The notes below the pieces were generated by a model. It saw only the letters and a list, made by a program, of their open reading frames with translations, ran no database searches and was not told the DNA's origin. Shown piece after piece: positions 37,610 to 46,401 of a stretch of 64,000 nucleotides of DNA (position 1 is the stretch's first letter; each line of letters starts with the position of its first letter). The position numbers and the translations under genes were made by a program. Origin of the DNA: Streptomyces indicus (GTDB lineage Bacteria; Actinomycetota; Actinomycetes; Streptomycetales; Streptomycetaceae). The stretch is from NCBI RefSeq assembly GCF_900100315.1, contig NZ_FNFF01000001.1, positions 186,001-250,000 of the forward strand, in the 5' to 3' direction.

Positions 37610-38841
37610 GGGGTCTCCTTGGGGCGCAGCGGGATCGAGGCACGGACGCGGAAGCCTCCGTCCGGTCGCGGGCCCGCCTCGATCGTGCCACCCAGCGCGG
37701 CCGCGCGCTCCCGCATCCCGGCGAGTCCGTTGCCGCTGCCCCCGGCATCGGCCTGGGTCGCGGGTCCGTCGTCCTCGATGCGCAGATCCAGCGCGCCGGC
37801 CCCGTAGCCGATGGTGACGCGTGCGCGTCGCGAGCCCGAGTGGCGTACGACGTTGGTGAGCGCTTCCTGGACGATGCGGAAGGCGGCGAGGTCGGCGCCG
37901 GGCGCGAGGCCGACCGCCCTGCCCTCGCGGGTCACCTCGACGGTGAGCCCCGCGCTCGCCGCCTGGTCGACCAGTTCCGGCAGCCGGTCCAGGCCGGGCG
38001 CGGGGGCCCGGGGTGCGTCGCCGGGCGTGCGCAGCGATTCGAGGACTTGGCGCACCTCGCCGAGCGCTTCCTTGCTCGCGGACTTGATGGTGGTCAGGGC
38101 CGTACGGGCCTGCTCCGGGTCGGAGTCCAGCAGGGCCAGGCCCACGCCGGCCTGGACGTTGATGACCGAGATGGAGTGGGCGAGTACGTCGTGCAGTTCG
38201 CGGGCGATCCGCAGCCGCTCCTCGTCCGCGCGGCGCCGGGCCGCCTCGGCCCGCTCGGCGCGCTCCTTGGCCCACTGTTCGCGGCGCATCCGCGCGAGCT
38301 CGGCCACCGCGACGATCGCCACCACCCAGGCGGCGACGACCAGTTCACCGCCCCAGGACGCCGCCGTGTCCCCGGAGGGCGGCAGCCAGCGGTACAGCCA
38401 GTGCGAGATGAGCAGGTGCCCGAGCCACAGCATGCCGATGGCGGCCCAGGCGGATCTGCGGTGTCCGGCGACGATCGCGGCGAACACGGCGAGTGCGACC
38501 GTGACGAAGACCGGGCCGTACGGATAGCCGGCGCCGAGATAGAGCATCGTGGTGGCGGCCACGCCGAACACCACCGCCACGGGGTGCCTGCCGCGCCACA
38601 GGAGCAGCGCCGTGCCGAGGAGCAGCAGGAGGCGGGCGAACACGTCGAGGCCGGCCCGGTACTCGGTCTGACCGTGAGCGGCGAAGGTGCTGCCGACCTG
38701 GACGAACACGGTCACCGCGGCGGTCGAGAACCACGGCAGCCCGCCGCGCGCCGCCCACCTCCAGGGGCCGGGCGGGCCGTCGTGCCAGGGCGGTCCGCCC
38801 CAGGGGCGCATCGGCCTGGCGGTGCTGTGCTGCTCTTCCAT
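37603..38841 (-). CDS. Membrane sensor histidine kinase (HisKA_3 family)
   Basis: 412 residues. About five or six N-terminal hydrophobic helices (residues 35-182), a charged coiled segment (REQWAKERAERAEAARRRADEE), the phosphoacceptor His217 in ARELHDVLAHSISV and the ATPase motifs VQEALTNVVRHS and GNGLAGMRERAAALGG. There is no periplasmic domain of size, so it probably senses a membrane or intramembrane signal. TAGCGT lies 6 nt before the ATG, consistent with a leaderless message. It is partner of the adjacent NarL-type regulator. Confidence 0.93.
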   Translation of the reverse strand: MEEQHSTARPMRPWGGPPWHDGPPGPWRWAARGGLPWFSTAAVTVFVQVGSTFAAHGQTEYRAGLDVFARLLLLLGTALLLWRGRHPVAVVFGVAATTMLYLGAGYPYGPVFVTVALAVFAAIVAGHRRSAWAAIGMLWLGHLLISHWLYRWLPPSGDTAASWGGELVVAAWVVAIVAVAELARMRREQWAKERAERAEAARRRADEERLRIARELHDVLAHSISVINVQAGVGLALLDSDPEQARTALTTIKSASKEALGEVRQVLESLRTPGDAPRAPAPGLDRLPELVDQAASAGLTVEVTREGRAVGLAPGADLAAFRIVQEALTNVVRHSGSRRARVTIGYGAGALDLRIEDDGPATQADAGGSGNGLAGMRERAAALGGTIEAGPRPDGGFRVRASIPLRPKETPS

Positions 38842-39019
38842 ACCGCCACGCTAGACCGGGCGGACGTGCGGCGACGTCCGCCGTGGGAGGTGAGCGGGCG
38901 TACTCCCGGTGAAGTACGCGACGGGTGGTGCGGGCCCGCCCATCGGCTCCACAGTCGGTGCGACGCCCACCCGTAATCCAATCGACCGCAGGCCCGCGCC
39001 CCTGTCAGAGTGGCCCACC

Positions 39020-39982
39020 ATGACCGATTCTGAGTTGCTCACGCATGCGGACATCGTGCTCATGCAGGGACTCGCGCAACGCGTCACCGCCGTGCGGCAG
39101 GACCTCCTCAACGCCGATGCGTCGTACGGCGAACTCGCCTGGAACTGGGGCAGGAACCATGCCGCGCTCGGGGCGCACTGGCGGCGCAGGCTCTGGTTCC
39201 ACGAGGGCGAACTCACCGCGTGGGCGTGGGCCCATCTGCCGCGCACGTACCGGCTGAGCGACGGCACGGAGAAGCATCTCGCCGGCGCGTATCTCGCCTA
39301 CCAGGCCCATCCCGCACACGCCGGTCTTGTCGACGAGGTGATCGAGTGGTTCGACGACGTGGCCGCCGGGCTTGAGCGCACGGTGCTGCCGGGCGCAGGC
39401 GACGCGTTCGCCCTGGAGCGCTGGGCGGCGCACGGCTACGTGACCGACCCGTCCGCGCTCGGCGACGCGGGCTCGTGGATGCAGTGCAACGTCCGGGAGC
39501 TCACCGATCTCACGGACCTCGGCGACCCAACCCTGCCGGCAGGTTTCCGCTTCCGTACCGCGGACGAGGCCGGGCCCGAGGCGGCAGTCCGCGCGCATGT
39601 GGACGCCTGGAGCCCTTCGCCCTACACCGTCGAGGGGTACGAGGGCGTACGGCGCACGCCGGGCTACCGGAGCGATCTGCATCTGCTCGTCGAGTCGCCC
39701 GACGGGACGATGGCCTGCTCGACGATCATGTGGCTCGACGAGGCGAACAAGACGGCGGAGTTCGAACCGGTCGGCACCCATCCGGCCCACCGGCGCCGGG
39801 GACTGGCCCGGACGATGCTGGTGCACGGCATGCACCTGGCACGCGCGGCGGGCGCCGTACAGATGACCGTGTGCTGCCTGGGCGCGCCGGGCCATCCCGC
39901 GGCGCGCGGCCTGTACTACGGCGTCGGCTTCCGCCCGATCTCCCGGGACGCACCGATGATCAAGTACGCGACGACGGGCTGA
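39020..39982 (+). CDS. GNAT-family acetyltransferase
   Basis: 320 residues with an N-terminal region of about 165 residues of unclear fold and a C-terminal GNAT domain. Acetyl-CoA-binding motif A is FEPVGTHPAHRRRGLARTML (R/Q-x-x-G-x-G/A pattern) and motif B is GAPGHPAARGLYYGVGFRPI. No ribosome site precedes the ATG; CAGAGT 9 nt upstream could be a -10 for a leaderless message. Acetyl acceptor unknown. It converges on the geranylgeranyl-reductase gene across a very strong terminator. Confidence 0.85.
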   Translation: MTDSELLTHADIVLMQGLAQRVTAVRQDLLNADASYGELAWNWGRNHAALGAHWRRRLWFHEGELTAWAWAHLPRTYRLSDGTEKHLAGAYLAYQAHPAHAGLVDEVIEWFDDVAAGLERTVLPGAGDAFALERWAAHGYVTDPSALGDAGSWMQCNVRELTDLTDLGDPTLPAGFRFRTADEAGPEAAVRAHVDAWSPSPYTVEGYEGVRRTPGYRSDLHLLVESPDGTMACSTIMWLDEANKTAEFEPVGTHPAHRRRGLARTMLVHGMHLARAAGAVQMTVCCLGAPGHPAARGLYYGVGFRPISRDAPMIKYATTG

Positions 39983-39986
39983 CGGC

Positions 39987-40049
39987 GCACAGGGCGGGCC
40001 GGGGTGCGCGGAGCCCACGGGTTCCGCGCACCCCCGGCCCGCCCTGTGC
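39987..40049. terminator. Bidirectional terminator, 26-bp stem with one bulge
   Basis: 39987-40012 pair with 40023-40049; loop of 10 nt. It lies between convergent genes. Confidence 0.8.
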
Positions 40050-40068
40050 CGGTCGTCAGCGCCCGTCG

Positions 40069-41286
40069 TCAGTGCCGGTCGAGCGTGCTGATCGCGCGGC
40101 GTGCCATCGGGTGCGTGCGGACGATCTCGGCCAGCGAGGTGTGGCCCTGCACGATCCGCACGAACGCGTTCCAGGCCGGCCGGAAGCCGGTGATCGCCGC
40201 GTGCAGCAGTCCGGGCCTGCGCTCGAAGAGCGTCAGGACGCGGCGGCCCATGTTCATCTCGACCCCGAGCCCCGCCTTCACGGCGAAGGCGTAGTTGAGC
40301 GCCTGGCGGCGGGCGTCCACACCGTCGTGGGACTCGGCGATGCGCACCGCCCACTCCCCCGCGAGCCGTCCCGAGCGCAGCGCGTACGAGATGCCCTCGC
40401 GGGTCCACGGCTCCAGGAGCCCTGCCGCGTCCCCGCACACCAGGACGCGGCCGCGCGAGAGCGGGGAGTCCTCGGTGCGGCAGCGGGTGAGGTGGCCCGA
40501 GGAGATCGCCGGCTCGAAGCCGGCGAGCCCGAGGCGCCCGATGAAGTCCTCCAAGTACCGCTTGGTGGCGGCCCCTTCGCCCCGGGCCGAGATCACGCCG
40601 ACGGTGAGGGTGTCGCCCTTGGGGAACACCCACCCGTAACTCCCGGGCAGCGGGCCCCAGTCGATGAGGACGCGGCCCTTCCAGTCCTCGGCGACCGTCG
40701 GCGGCACCGGGATCTCGGCCTCGAGCCCGAGGTCGACCTGGTCGAGCTGCACGCCGACATGTGCTCCTATGCGGCTTGCGCTGCCGTCCGCGCCGACGAC
40801 CGCGCGCGCCAGGACGGTCTCCCCGTCGTTCAGGACCACCGCGACCGTGCGCCGGTCCGGCACCTCGGGCCCGTGCTGCTCCACGCGCGAGACGGTGACG
40901 CCCGTGCGCAGCTCCGCGCCGGCCTTCTGGGCGGACTCGACCAGCTGCTGGTCGAACTCGGGCCGGTTGATCAGGCCGAACAGCATCTTCTTGGAGCGCC
41001 GGGTGCGGGCGAGTTTGCCGTCCAGGGAGAAGGTGACCGCGTACACCTTGTCCTTCAGCGGCAGTTCGAAGCCGGGCGGCAGGGCGTCGCGCGAGGGGCC
41101 GATGATGCCGCCGCCGCAGGTCTTGTACCGCGGCAGTACGGACTTCTCCAGGAGCAGCACCCGCCGTCCGGCGACGGCCGCGGCATAGGCGGCCGAGGCG
41201 CCGGCGGGGCCTGCGCCCACGACCACGACGTCCCACACCTCGGGGGTCTCGTCCGGCTCGTTACGGTCCGGGTTCTCGCTGCTCAC
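40069..41286 (-). CDS. Geranylgeranyl reductase family FAD-dependent oxidoreductase
   Basis: 405 residues. Rossmann FAD motif VVVVGAGPAGASAAYAAA near the N-terminus, the GGR-type PRYKTCGGGI segment, the second FAD motif RVLVCGDAAGLLEPWTREGI, and the family C-terminus. Members saturate isoprenoid double bonds, for example in menaquinone side chains or archaeal-type lipids, or act as quinone-linked reductases; in Streptomyces this group often accompanies respiratory genes. The start is a GTG (VSSENPD); the ribosome site is weak, so the exact start is uncertain. Confidence 0.9.
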   Translation of the reverse strand: MSSENPDRNEPDETPEVWDVVVVGAGPAGASAAYAAAVAGRRVLLLEKSVLPRYKTCGGGIIGPSRDALPPGFELPLKDKVYAVTFSLDGKLARTRRSKKMLFGLINRPEFDQQLVESAQKAGAELRTGVTVSRVEQHGPEVPDRRTVAVVLNDGETVLARAVVGADGSASRIGAHVGVQLDQVDLGLEAEIPVPPTVAEDWKGRVLIDWGPLPGSYGWVFPKGDTLTVGVISARGEGAATKRYLEDFIGRLGLAGFEPAISSGHLTRCRTEDSPLSRGRVLVCGDAAGLLEPWTREGISYALRSGRLAGEWAVRIAESHDGVDARRQALNYAFAVKAGLGVEMNMGRRVLTLFERRPGLLHAAITGFRPAWNAFVRIVQGHTSLAEIVRTHPMARRAISTLDRH

Positions 41287-41589
41287 GATGGCCTGCTGCT
41301 CCGATCCGGCTGTCTGCGGCTGCCGACTGGCACTTGTCCAGGGAGATCCTACGGCGGGCACGGATCGCCCCCGCCGCAGGAACAGGGCGTCTCCGCTTGT
41401 GCGAAGATCGGCTCGCGGATCCGTGCGCAACCTCCGCACATCTGTGCAAGGCCGCCGGCCCGCGAAGAACCGCCCGCGGAACCGTGGGGCCCCCAGGGTC
41501 CGCCGGACCCGCAAGCCCCGTAACGCAGGACCCGTAAGACCCCGTAAGACGTGCACCCGTACAACGTCGCAGCCTTCAGGAGCGTGCCC
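41287..41589. other. Divergent intergenic region
   Basis: Holds a minus-strand TAGGAT (41346-41351) that may be the -10 for the reductase gene, and four irregular copies of CCCGTA between 41517 and 41560. No gene is seen. Confidence 0.4.
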
Positions 41590-42963
41590 ATGTCGCCGAA
41601 CACGCCGCAGGAGCGGATCGCCGAGACCGTCGCCGGCCTCATGCCCGAGGCGCGGCAGGAGCTGGCCGAGCTGGTGGCGTACCGGTCGGTGGCGGACTTC
41701 GAGCAGTTCCCGAAGAGCGAGAGCGAGGCCGCGGCGAACTGGGTGGCCGACGCGCTGCGCGCCGAGGGCTTCACCGACGTGGCGCTCCTGGACACCCCGG
41801 ACGGCACCCAGTCCGTGTACGGCCTGCTGCCCGGCCCCGAGGGCGCGCCGACGGTGCTCCTCTACGCGCACTACGACGTGCAGCCGCCGCTGGACGAGCA
41901 GGCGTGGGTGACCCCGCCGTTCGAGCTGACCGAGCGGGACGGCCGCTGGTTCGGGCGCGGTGCGGCGGACTGCAAGGGCGGCGTGATCATGCACCTGCTC
42001 GCGCTGCGCGCCCTGAAGGCGAACGGCGGTGTGCCGGTCTCCGTGAAGTTCATCGCCGAGGGCTCCGAGGAGCAGGGCACCGGGGGTCTCGAGCGGTACG
42101 CCGAGGCCCACCCGGAGCTGCTGGTCTCGGACGCGATCGTGATCGGCGACAGCGGCAACTTCCGGGTCGGTCTGCCGACGGTCACCTCGACGCTGCGCGG
42201 CATGACCATGCTGCGCGTCGAGATGGACACCCTCGAAGGCAACCTGCATTCCGGGCAGTTCGGCGGCGCCGCCCCGGACGCGCTCGGCGCGCTCATCCGC
42301 GTCCTGGACTCGCTGCGCGCCGAGGACGGCTCGACCACGGTCGACGGTCTCGAAGGAGGCCAGACCTGGGAGGGTCTTCAGTACCCGGAGGAGGACTTCC
42401 GCCGGGACGCCAAGGTCCTCGACGGCGTGGAGCTGATCGGCTCCGGCACGGTGGCCGACCGCATCTGGGCCCGCCCGGCGGTCACGGTCCTCGGCATCGA
42501 CTGCCCGCCCGTCGTGGGCGCGACGCCCTCCGTCCAGGCGGCCGCACGCGCCCTGATCAGCCTGCGCGTGCCGCCGGGCGTGGACGCCGCCGAGGCCACC
42601 AAGCTGCTGCGGGCCCACATCGAGGCGCACACCCCGTGGGGCGCCCGGGTGCGGGTCGAGCAGGTCGGGCAGGGCCAGCCGTTCCGTGCCGACGTGCACT
42701 CGCCCGCGTACCAGGCGATGGCCGACGCGATGGCGTTCGCCTACCCGGGCCAGGAGATGCAGTACGCGGGCCAGGGCGGCTCGATCCCGCTGTGCAACAC
42801 CCTCGGCTCCCTCTACCCGGACGCCGAGATCCTGCTGATCGGCCTGAGCGAGCCGGAGGCGCAGATCCACGCACCGAACGAGTCGGTCTCGCCCGAGGAG
42901 CTGCGTCAGCTGTCGGTGACCGAGGCCCTGTTCCTCCAGAACTACGCGGCGTCGAAGGCCTGA
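41590..42963 (+). CDS. M20-family dipeptidase
   Basis: 457 residues. Zinc ligands and catalytic residues are present: His94 and Asp96 in YAHYDVQ, bridging Asp127 in GRGAADCKGG, the Glu pair at 160-161 in AEGSEEQG, and the late His in EAQIHAPNE. The lid dimerisation domain lies between about 200 and 340 (MTMLRVEMDTLEGNLHSGQFGG). This is the PepV/carnosinase-like branch, cleaving dipeptides in the cytoplasm. ATG start chosen because AGGAG lies 8 nt upstream; an in-frame GTG six bases earlier is too close to it. Confidence 0.93.
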   Translation: MSPNTPQERIAETVAGLMPEARQELAELVAYRSVADFEQFPKSESEAAANWVADALRAEGFTDVALLDTPDGTQSVYGLLPGPEGAPTVLLYAHYDVQPPLDEQAWVTPPFELTERDGRWFGRGAADCKGGVIMHLLALRALKANGGVPVSVKFIAEGSEEQGTGGLERYAEAHPELLVSDAIVIGDSGNFRVGLPTVTSTLRGMTMLRVEMDTLEGNLHSGQFGGAAPDALGALIRVLDSLRAEDGSTTVDGLEGGQTWEGLQYPEEDFRRDAKVLDGVELIGSGTVADRIWARPAVTVLGIDCPPVVGATPSVQAAARALISLRVPPGVDAAEATKLLRAHIEAHTPWGARVRVEQVGQGQPFRADVHSPAYQAMADAMAFAYPGQEMQYAGQGGSIPLCNTLGSLYPDAEILLIGLSEPEAQIHAPNESVSPEELRQLSVTEALFLQNYAASKA

Positions 42964-42994
42964 CCTTCCGCACGGCACGACTCCGATAGGCCGC

Positions 42995-43028
42995 ACGGTC
43001 CCGCTCCCCGCCCGGGGACCGGGACCGT
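42995..43028 (+). terminator. Hairpin after dipeptidase gene
   Basis: 15-bp stem with one mismatch (42995-43009 with 43014-43028), 4-nt loop. Confidence 0.7.
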
Positions 43029-43150
43029 CGGCTTTCGGCCGCCTGGTCAGGGCCCAGGCGTGACCGCGATCTCCAGGGGTACCCGGACCTGCCCGGCTTG
43101 ATCGCCCGGGCCTCCCGGAGCACCCTGGACACAGGTGAGGAAGTCGTTCC

Positions 43151-44320
43151 ATGGAACAGAGCCTCGGCACCAGAACGGCGGCGGACAGCCCGGTCTGTGC
43201 GCCGCGCCCGGCCGCGCGGCCCGACACCTTGGCGCAGGGCCGGACTTCCCCGGTGAACTCGTTCAACGAATGGGACCCCCTGGAGGAGGTGATCGTCGGC
43301 CGCCTCGAAGGCGCCACGATCCCCTCCGACCACCCGGTCGTCACCTGCAATGTCCCGTCGTGGGCCGGACGCCTTCAGGGTCTCGCCGCGGGGCTGCGCT
43401 ACCCGCGCCGCCTGATCGGCCAGGCACAGGACGAACTGGACGGATTCGTCGAGCTGTTGGAGTCCCTCGGCATCACGGTGCGCCGGCCCGAAGCCGTCGA
43501 CCACAAGCAGCGTTTCCGTACGCCCGACTGGTCCTCGCGCGGCTTCTGCAACACCTGTCCGCGCGACAGCATGCTCGTCATCGGTGACGAGATCATCGAG
43601 ACGCCGATGGCCTGGCCGTGCCGCTACTTCGAGACCCACTCCTACCGGCCGCTGCTCAAGGACTACTTCCGGCGCGGGGCCCGCTGGACCTCCGCGCCCA
43701 AGCCGCAGCTGACCGACGAGCTGTACGAGCCCGGCTTCCGCACTCCGGGCGCGGACGAGCCGATGCGCTACATCCTCACGGAGTTCGAGCCCGTCTTCGA
43801 CGCCGCCGACTTCGTACGGGCCGGCCGCGACCTGTTCGTCACCCGCAGCAATGTCACCAACCGCACGGGCATCGAGTGGCTGCGCCGCCATCTCGGCCCG
43901 GGCTACCGGATCCACGAGATCACCAGCAGCTGCCGTACGCCGATGCACATCGACACCACGTTCATGCCGCTCGCCCCCGGCAAGGTGCTGATCAACCCGG
44001 AGTACGTCGACCCCGGCAAGCTGCCCGAGGTGCTGCGCTCCTGGGACGTCCTGGTCGCTCCCGAACCCGACCCGATCGACGAGCGCCTGCTCAAGGTCAC
44101 GTCGATGTGCGGGAAGTGGCTGAGCATGAACGTGCTGATGCTGGACGAGAAGCGGGTGATCGCGGAACGCCACCACACCGGCATGCTGCGGGCCCTGGAG
44201 CGCTGGGGCTTCGAACCGGTCCCCTGCGACCTGCTGCACTACGCGCCGTTCGGCGGCTCGTTCCACTGCGCGACCCTGGACGTGCGCCGCAGGGGCACGC
44301 TGCAGTCGTACGTGGACTGA
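43151..44320 (+). CDS. Amidinotransferase (glycine/inosamine amidinotransferase family)
   Basis: 389 residues of the guanidino-group-modifying superfamily. The N-terminus SPVNSFNEWDPLEEVIVGR, the Asp-containing DAADFVRAGRDLFVTRS, the His motif CRTPMHIDTTFMPLAPG and the catalytic Cys373 in FGGSFHCATLDVRR match L-arginine:glycine amidinotransferase and StrB1. It would transfer an amidino group from arginine to an amine such as glycine or an aminocyclitol. No aminoglycoside genes lie nearby, so a guanidinoacetate-type product or an orphan role is as likely. ATG start with GAGGAAG upstream. Confidence 0.9.
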   Translation: MEQSLGTRTAADSPVCAPRPAARPDTLAQGRTSPVNSFNEWDPLEEVIVGRLEGATIPSDHPVVTCNVPSWAGRLQGLAAGLRYPRRLIGQAQDELDGFVELLESLGITVRRPEAVDHKQRFRTPDWSSRGFCNTCPRDSMLVIGDEIIETPMAWPCRYFETHSYRPLLKDYFRRGARWTSAPKPQLTDELYEPGFRTPGADEPMRYILTEFEPVFDAADFVRAGRDLFVTRSNVTNRTGIEWLRRHLGPGYRIHEITSSCRTPMHIDTTFMPLAPGKVLINPEYVDPGKLPEVLRSWDVLVAPEPDPIDERLLKVTSMCGKWLSMNVLMLDEKRVIAERHHTGMLRALERWGFEPVPCDLLHYAPFGGSFHCATLDVRRRGTLQSYVD

Positions 44321-44359
44321 CGGGGCCGCGCGACGGCGTGCGGTGCCCCGACTCGGCCG

Positions 44360-45397
44360 CTATCCGACGGGCACACCGCCTTCCAGATACAGCGGGGCGC
44401 CCCGTTCGCGGGCCCGCAGGGCCCAGCGCAGGCGCTCGTAACGCAGCGGCGGCAGAAGTACCGCTGCCTCCGTCTCCGCCACGAAGCGGCAGGCGCGCAG
44501 TTCGGGGCCGGGGAGCAGGGCGCGTGCGGCCGCGTCCGAGGGGAGCCGGCCGCCGTCGAACAGCAGCCGTATCCCGCCGTAGCCGGGCGGCACCGGCGGC
44601 TCCCAGTCGATCACCAACAGGCGTGGTTGCACGGAGAGTTGCAGGCCTGTCTCCTCGGCGACCTCGCGCACGCCGGCCGCGACGGGCGCCTCGCCCGGCT
44701 CGACCACGCCGCCGGGGAACTCCCAGCCGGGCTTGTACGTGGGATCGACGAGGAGCACGCGGTCCTCCTCGTCGAAGAGCAGCACCCCCGCGGCGAGGGT
44801 CTCCGCGGACGGCTGCGGTGTCTGCACGATCTCGCAGACGCCGGCCGCCCCGGTCCGTACGGCTTCGGCGATCCGCTCGGCGGTCTCGCGCGGGCTCAGG
44901 GCGGTGCTGTCGACCAGGTACGCGTCGGCCGTCAGCCAGTCGGCGAGCGCCGCGCGGTACGGCTCGATGTGCGCCGACGCCTCTTGGCGCACCGGCAGTT
45001 CACCGTCCTGGCCGTCTGCCGCCTCTCGCGCGGCGATCCGCTCGCGCAGGATCGTTTCGGCCGGCGCGAGCACCACGTGGCACACGGGGATACGGCGCGA
45101 GGCGAGCCCGCCGAAGATCTCGTCCCGGTGCTCCTGGCGCAGCAAGGTCACGGGCACGATCAGGACTCCGCCCACCTCTGCGAGCAGCGCCGCGGCGGTG
45201 TCGACCACCAGCCGCCGCCAGATGCCGAGATCCTTGTCGTCGCCCGCTTCGGCCAGGTGCTTGGGCGGCAGCAGCCGGGGCAGGGCGGCGCCGATGACCT
45301 CCGGTTCGAAGAGCGTGCTGTTCGGGATCAGGTCGAGCAGTTCGCGGGCGGTGGTGGTCTTCCCCGCGCCGAACGCGCCGTTGACCCAAACGATCAC
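44360..45397 (-). CDS. P-loop kinase-like / Nudix hydrolase fusion
   Basis: 345 residues. The N-terminal 190 residues form a small P-loop kinase-like domain: Walker A at 7-15 (GAFGAGKTT), VIVPVTLL-type core and RERIAAREAADGQDG lid, as in AAA-type nucleotide/antibiotic kinases. The C-terminal domain has a complete Nudix box (GGVVEPGEAPVAAGV then REVAEETGL) after LLVDPTYKPGWEFP. The combination suggests nucleotide salvage or removal of a phosphorylated metabolite, but no substrate can be assigned. GTG start with GAGGGGG upstream. It converges on the amidinotransferase gene. Confidence 0.85.
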   Translation of the reverse strand: MIVWVNGAFGAGKTTTARELLDLIPNSTLFEPEVIGAALPRLLPPKHLAEAGDDKDLGIWRRLVVDTAAALLAEVGGVLIVPVTLLRQEHRDEIFGGLASRRIPVCHVVLAPAETILRERIAAREAADGQDGELPVRQEASAHIEPYRAALADWLTADAYLVDSTALSPRETAERIAEAVRTGAAGVCEIVQTPQPSAETLAAGVLLFDEEDRVLLVDPTYKPGWEFPGGVVEPGEAPVAAGVREVAEETGLQLSVQPRLLVIDWEPPVPPGYGGIRLLFDGGRLPSDAAARALLPGPELRACRFVAETEAAVLLPPLRYERLRWALRARERGAPLYLEGGVPVG

Positions 45398-45509
45398 GAT
45401 TCCCCCTCTTCTGTTGGCCCCCTGAGGCCTGCCCGCTCCACCCTGCCACGTAACCCGGCATGGCTTGACCTGGACGTCTGGTCCGCCGTCGGCCGGGTAC
45501 GCGTGGGGT

Positions 45510-45725
45510 ATGACCGACATTGTCGACTCGGATGAACTGCTCCGCCGTATCCTGCGCGCCCGCGACTGGGCCGCGCGCCAGGAACAGTCCTGGCGCGAGC
45601 ACGGCAAGGATCTCCAACGCGCCGACCCCGACGACGAGTTGACCGCACAGGTCTACGGGTGCGCGTTCCAGGCGGTGCGCAATGTCCTGGACGAGATCAT
45701 CGAGCCGGGGTCGCACGGGGTGTGA
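45510..45725 (+). CDS. Small hypothetical protein
   Basis: 71 residues, acidic and helical (SDELLRRILRARDWAARQEQSW, VYGCAFQAVRNVLDEIIE); no motif recognised. An in-frame ATG 45 nt upstream exists, but the composition and the gap to the divergent kinase-Nudix gene favour the ATG here. No good ribosome site. Ends 25 nt before the DUF3291 gene on the other strand. Confidence 0.55.
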   Translation: MTDIVDSDELLRRILRARDWAARQEQSWREHGKDLQRADPDDELTAQVYGCAFQAVRNVLDEIIEPGSHGV

Positions 45726-45749
45726 GGCGAGCACCGGGTGTGAGGCGGC

Positions 45750-46211
45750 TCATTCCGCCGGGGGCGGGAAGGACCTCCGCAGCGAGAACGCGTACGCGCT
45801 CGGCCCGTGTTCGCGCAGGTGCAGCAGCCGCTCCCCGGCCTCCTCGACCGAGGGCAGGTGCCCGGCGGGCACCCACCACAGCGCGGTCACGGCCTCCTCC
45901 AGGCGGTGGAAGAACTCCCGGCGCCGCTTGAGCAGTTCGCGGTGGCGGCCGGAGTACATGAACGTGTTGAGCGCGTCGACGTCGCGCCACACGGACAGGT
46001 TGATCAGCAGCTCGGGGTCGCCGAGTATCCGGAAGTCGGTGGCGTCCCCGGACTCGTCCTGCAACCGCCACACGAACCCGTCGGACCGGTCCGCCACGGC
46101 GTTCACCGGCACGAGCCCTTCCGTGAAGTCCTTCAACTGGGCGGAATCCAGCGGCGCTTGGAGGCGTCCGACGTTGACCTGGGCGAGGTGGTACGCGGGT
46201 GAGTCGGCCAT
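45750..46211 (-). CDS. DUF3291-type monooxygenase-fold protein
   Basis: 153 residues. YHLAQVNVGRLQAPLDSAQLKDF, DGFVWRLQDESGDATDFRIL, LINLSVWRDVDALNTFMYSGRH and ALWWVPAGHLPSVEEAGERLLHL are the characteristic blocks of DUF3291, a dimeric alpha/beta-barrel (antibiotic monooxygenase-like) fold of unknown role. TAAGGT lies 6 nt before the ATG, which could be a leaderless -10 or a weak AAGG ribosome site. Confidence 0.85.
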   Translation of the reverse strand: MADSPAYHLAQVNVGRLQAPLDSAQLKDFTEGLVPVNAVADRSDGFVWRLQDESGDATDFRILGDPELLINLSVWRDVDALNTFMYSGRHRELLKRRREFFHRLEEAVTALWWVPAGHLPSVEEAGERLLHLREHGPSAYAFSLRRSFPPPAE

Positions 46212-46371
46212 GCCGGAACCTTAGGCAGGGGCGCCCGCGGATCTCACCGGGTTTCCGCGGACTGAGACGTCCCGGCGCGGGCTCGGCCACAGCCGTCTCC
46301 GGAGTCCCCGCAGGCACTGCCCTCCGCCACCACCGTCCCCTCGGGCACCACTCCGGTCCCGTATCGTGAAT

Positions 46372-46393
46372 CCTGACTAAATTTTCAGTCAGG
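46372..46393 (+). promoter_or_regulatory. Palindromic TetR-type operator before agmatine deiminase gene
   Basis: CCTGACT-N8-AGTCAGG with an AT-rich centre; its right arm merges with the AGGAG ribosome site. TAAATT (46378-46383) in the centre may be the -10. Confidence 0.65.
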
Positions 46394-46401
46394 AGATCAC
46401 G

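Noticed and set aside
41517..41560. Four copies of CCCGTA before the dipeptidase gene
   Set aside because: Spacing is irregular (14, 10, 14) and the element is short; could be chance in GC-rich DNA.
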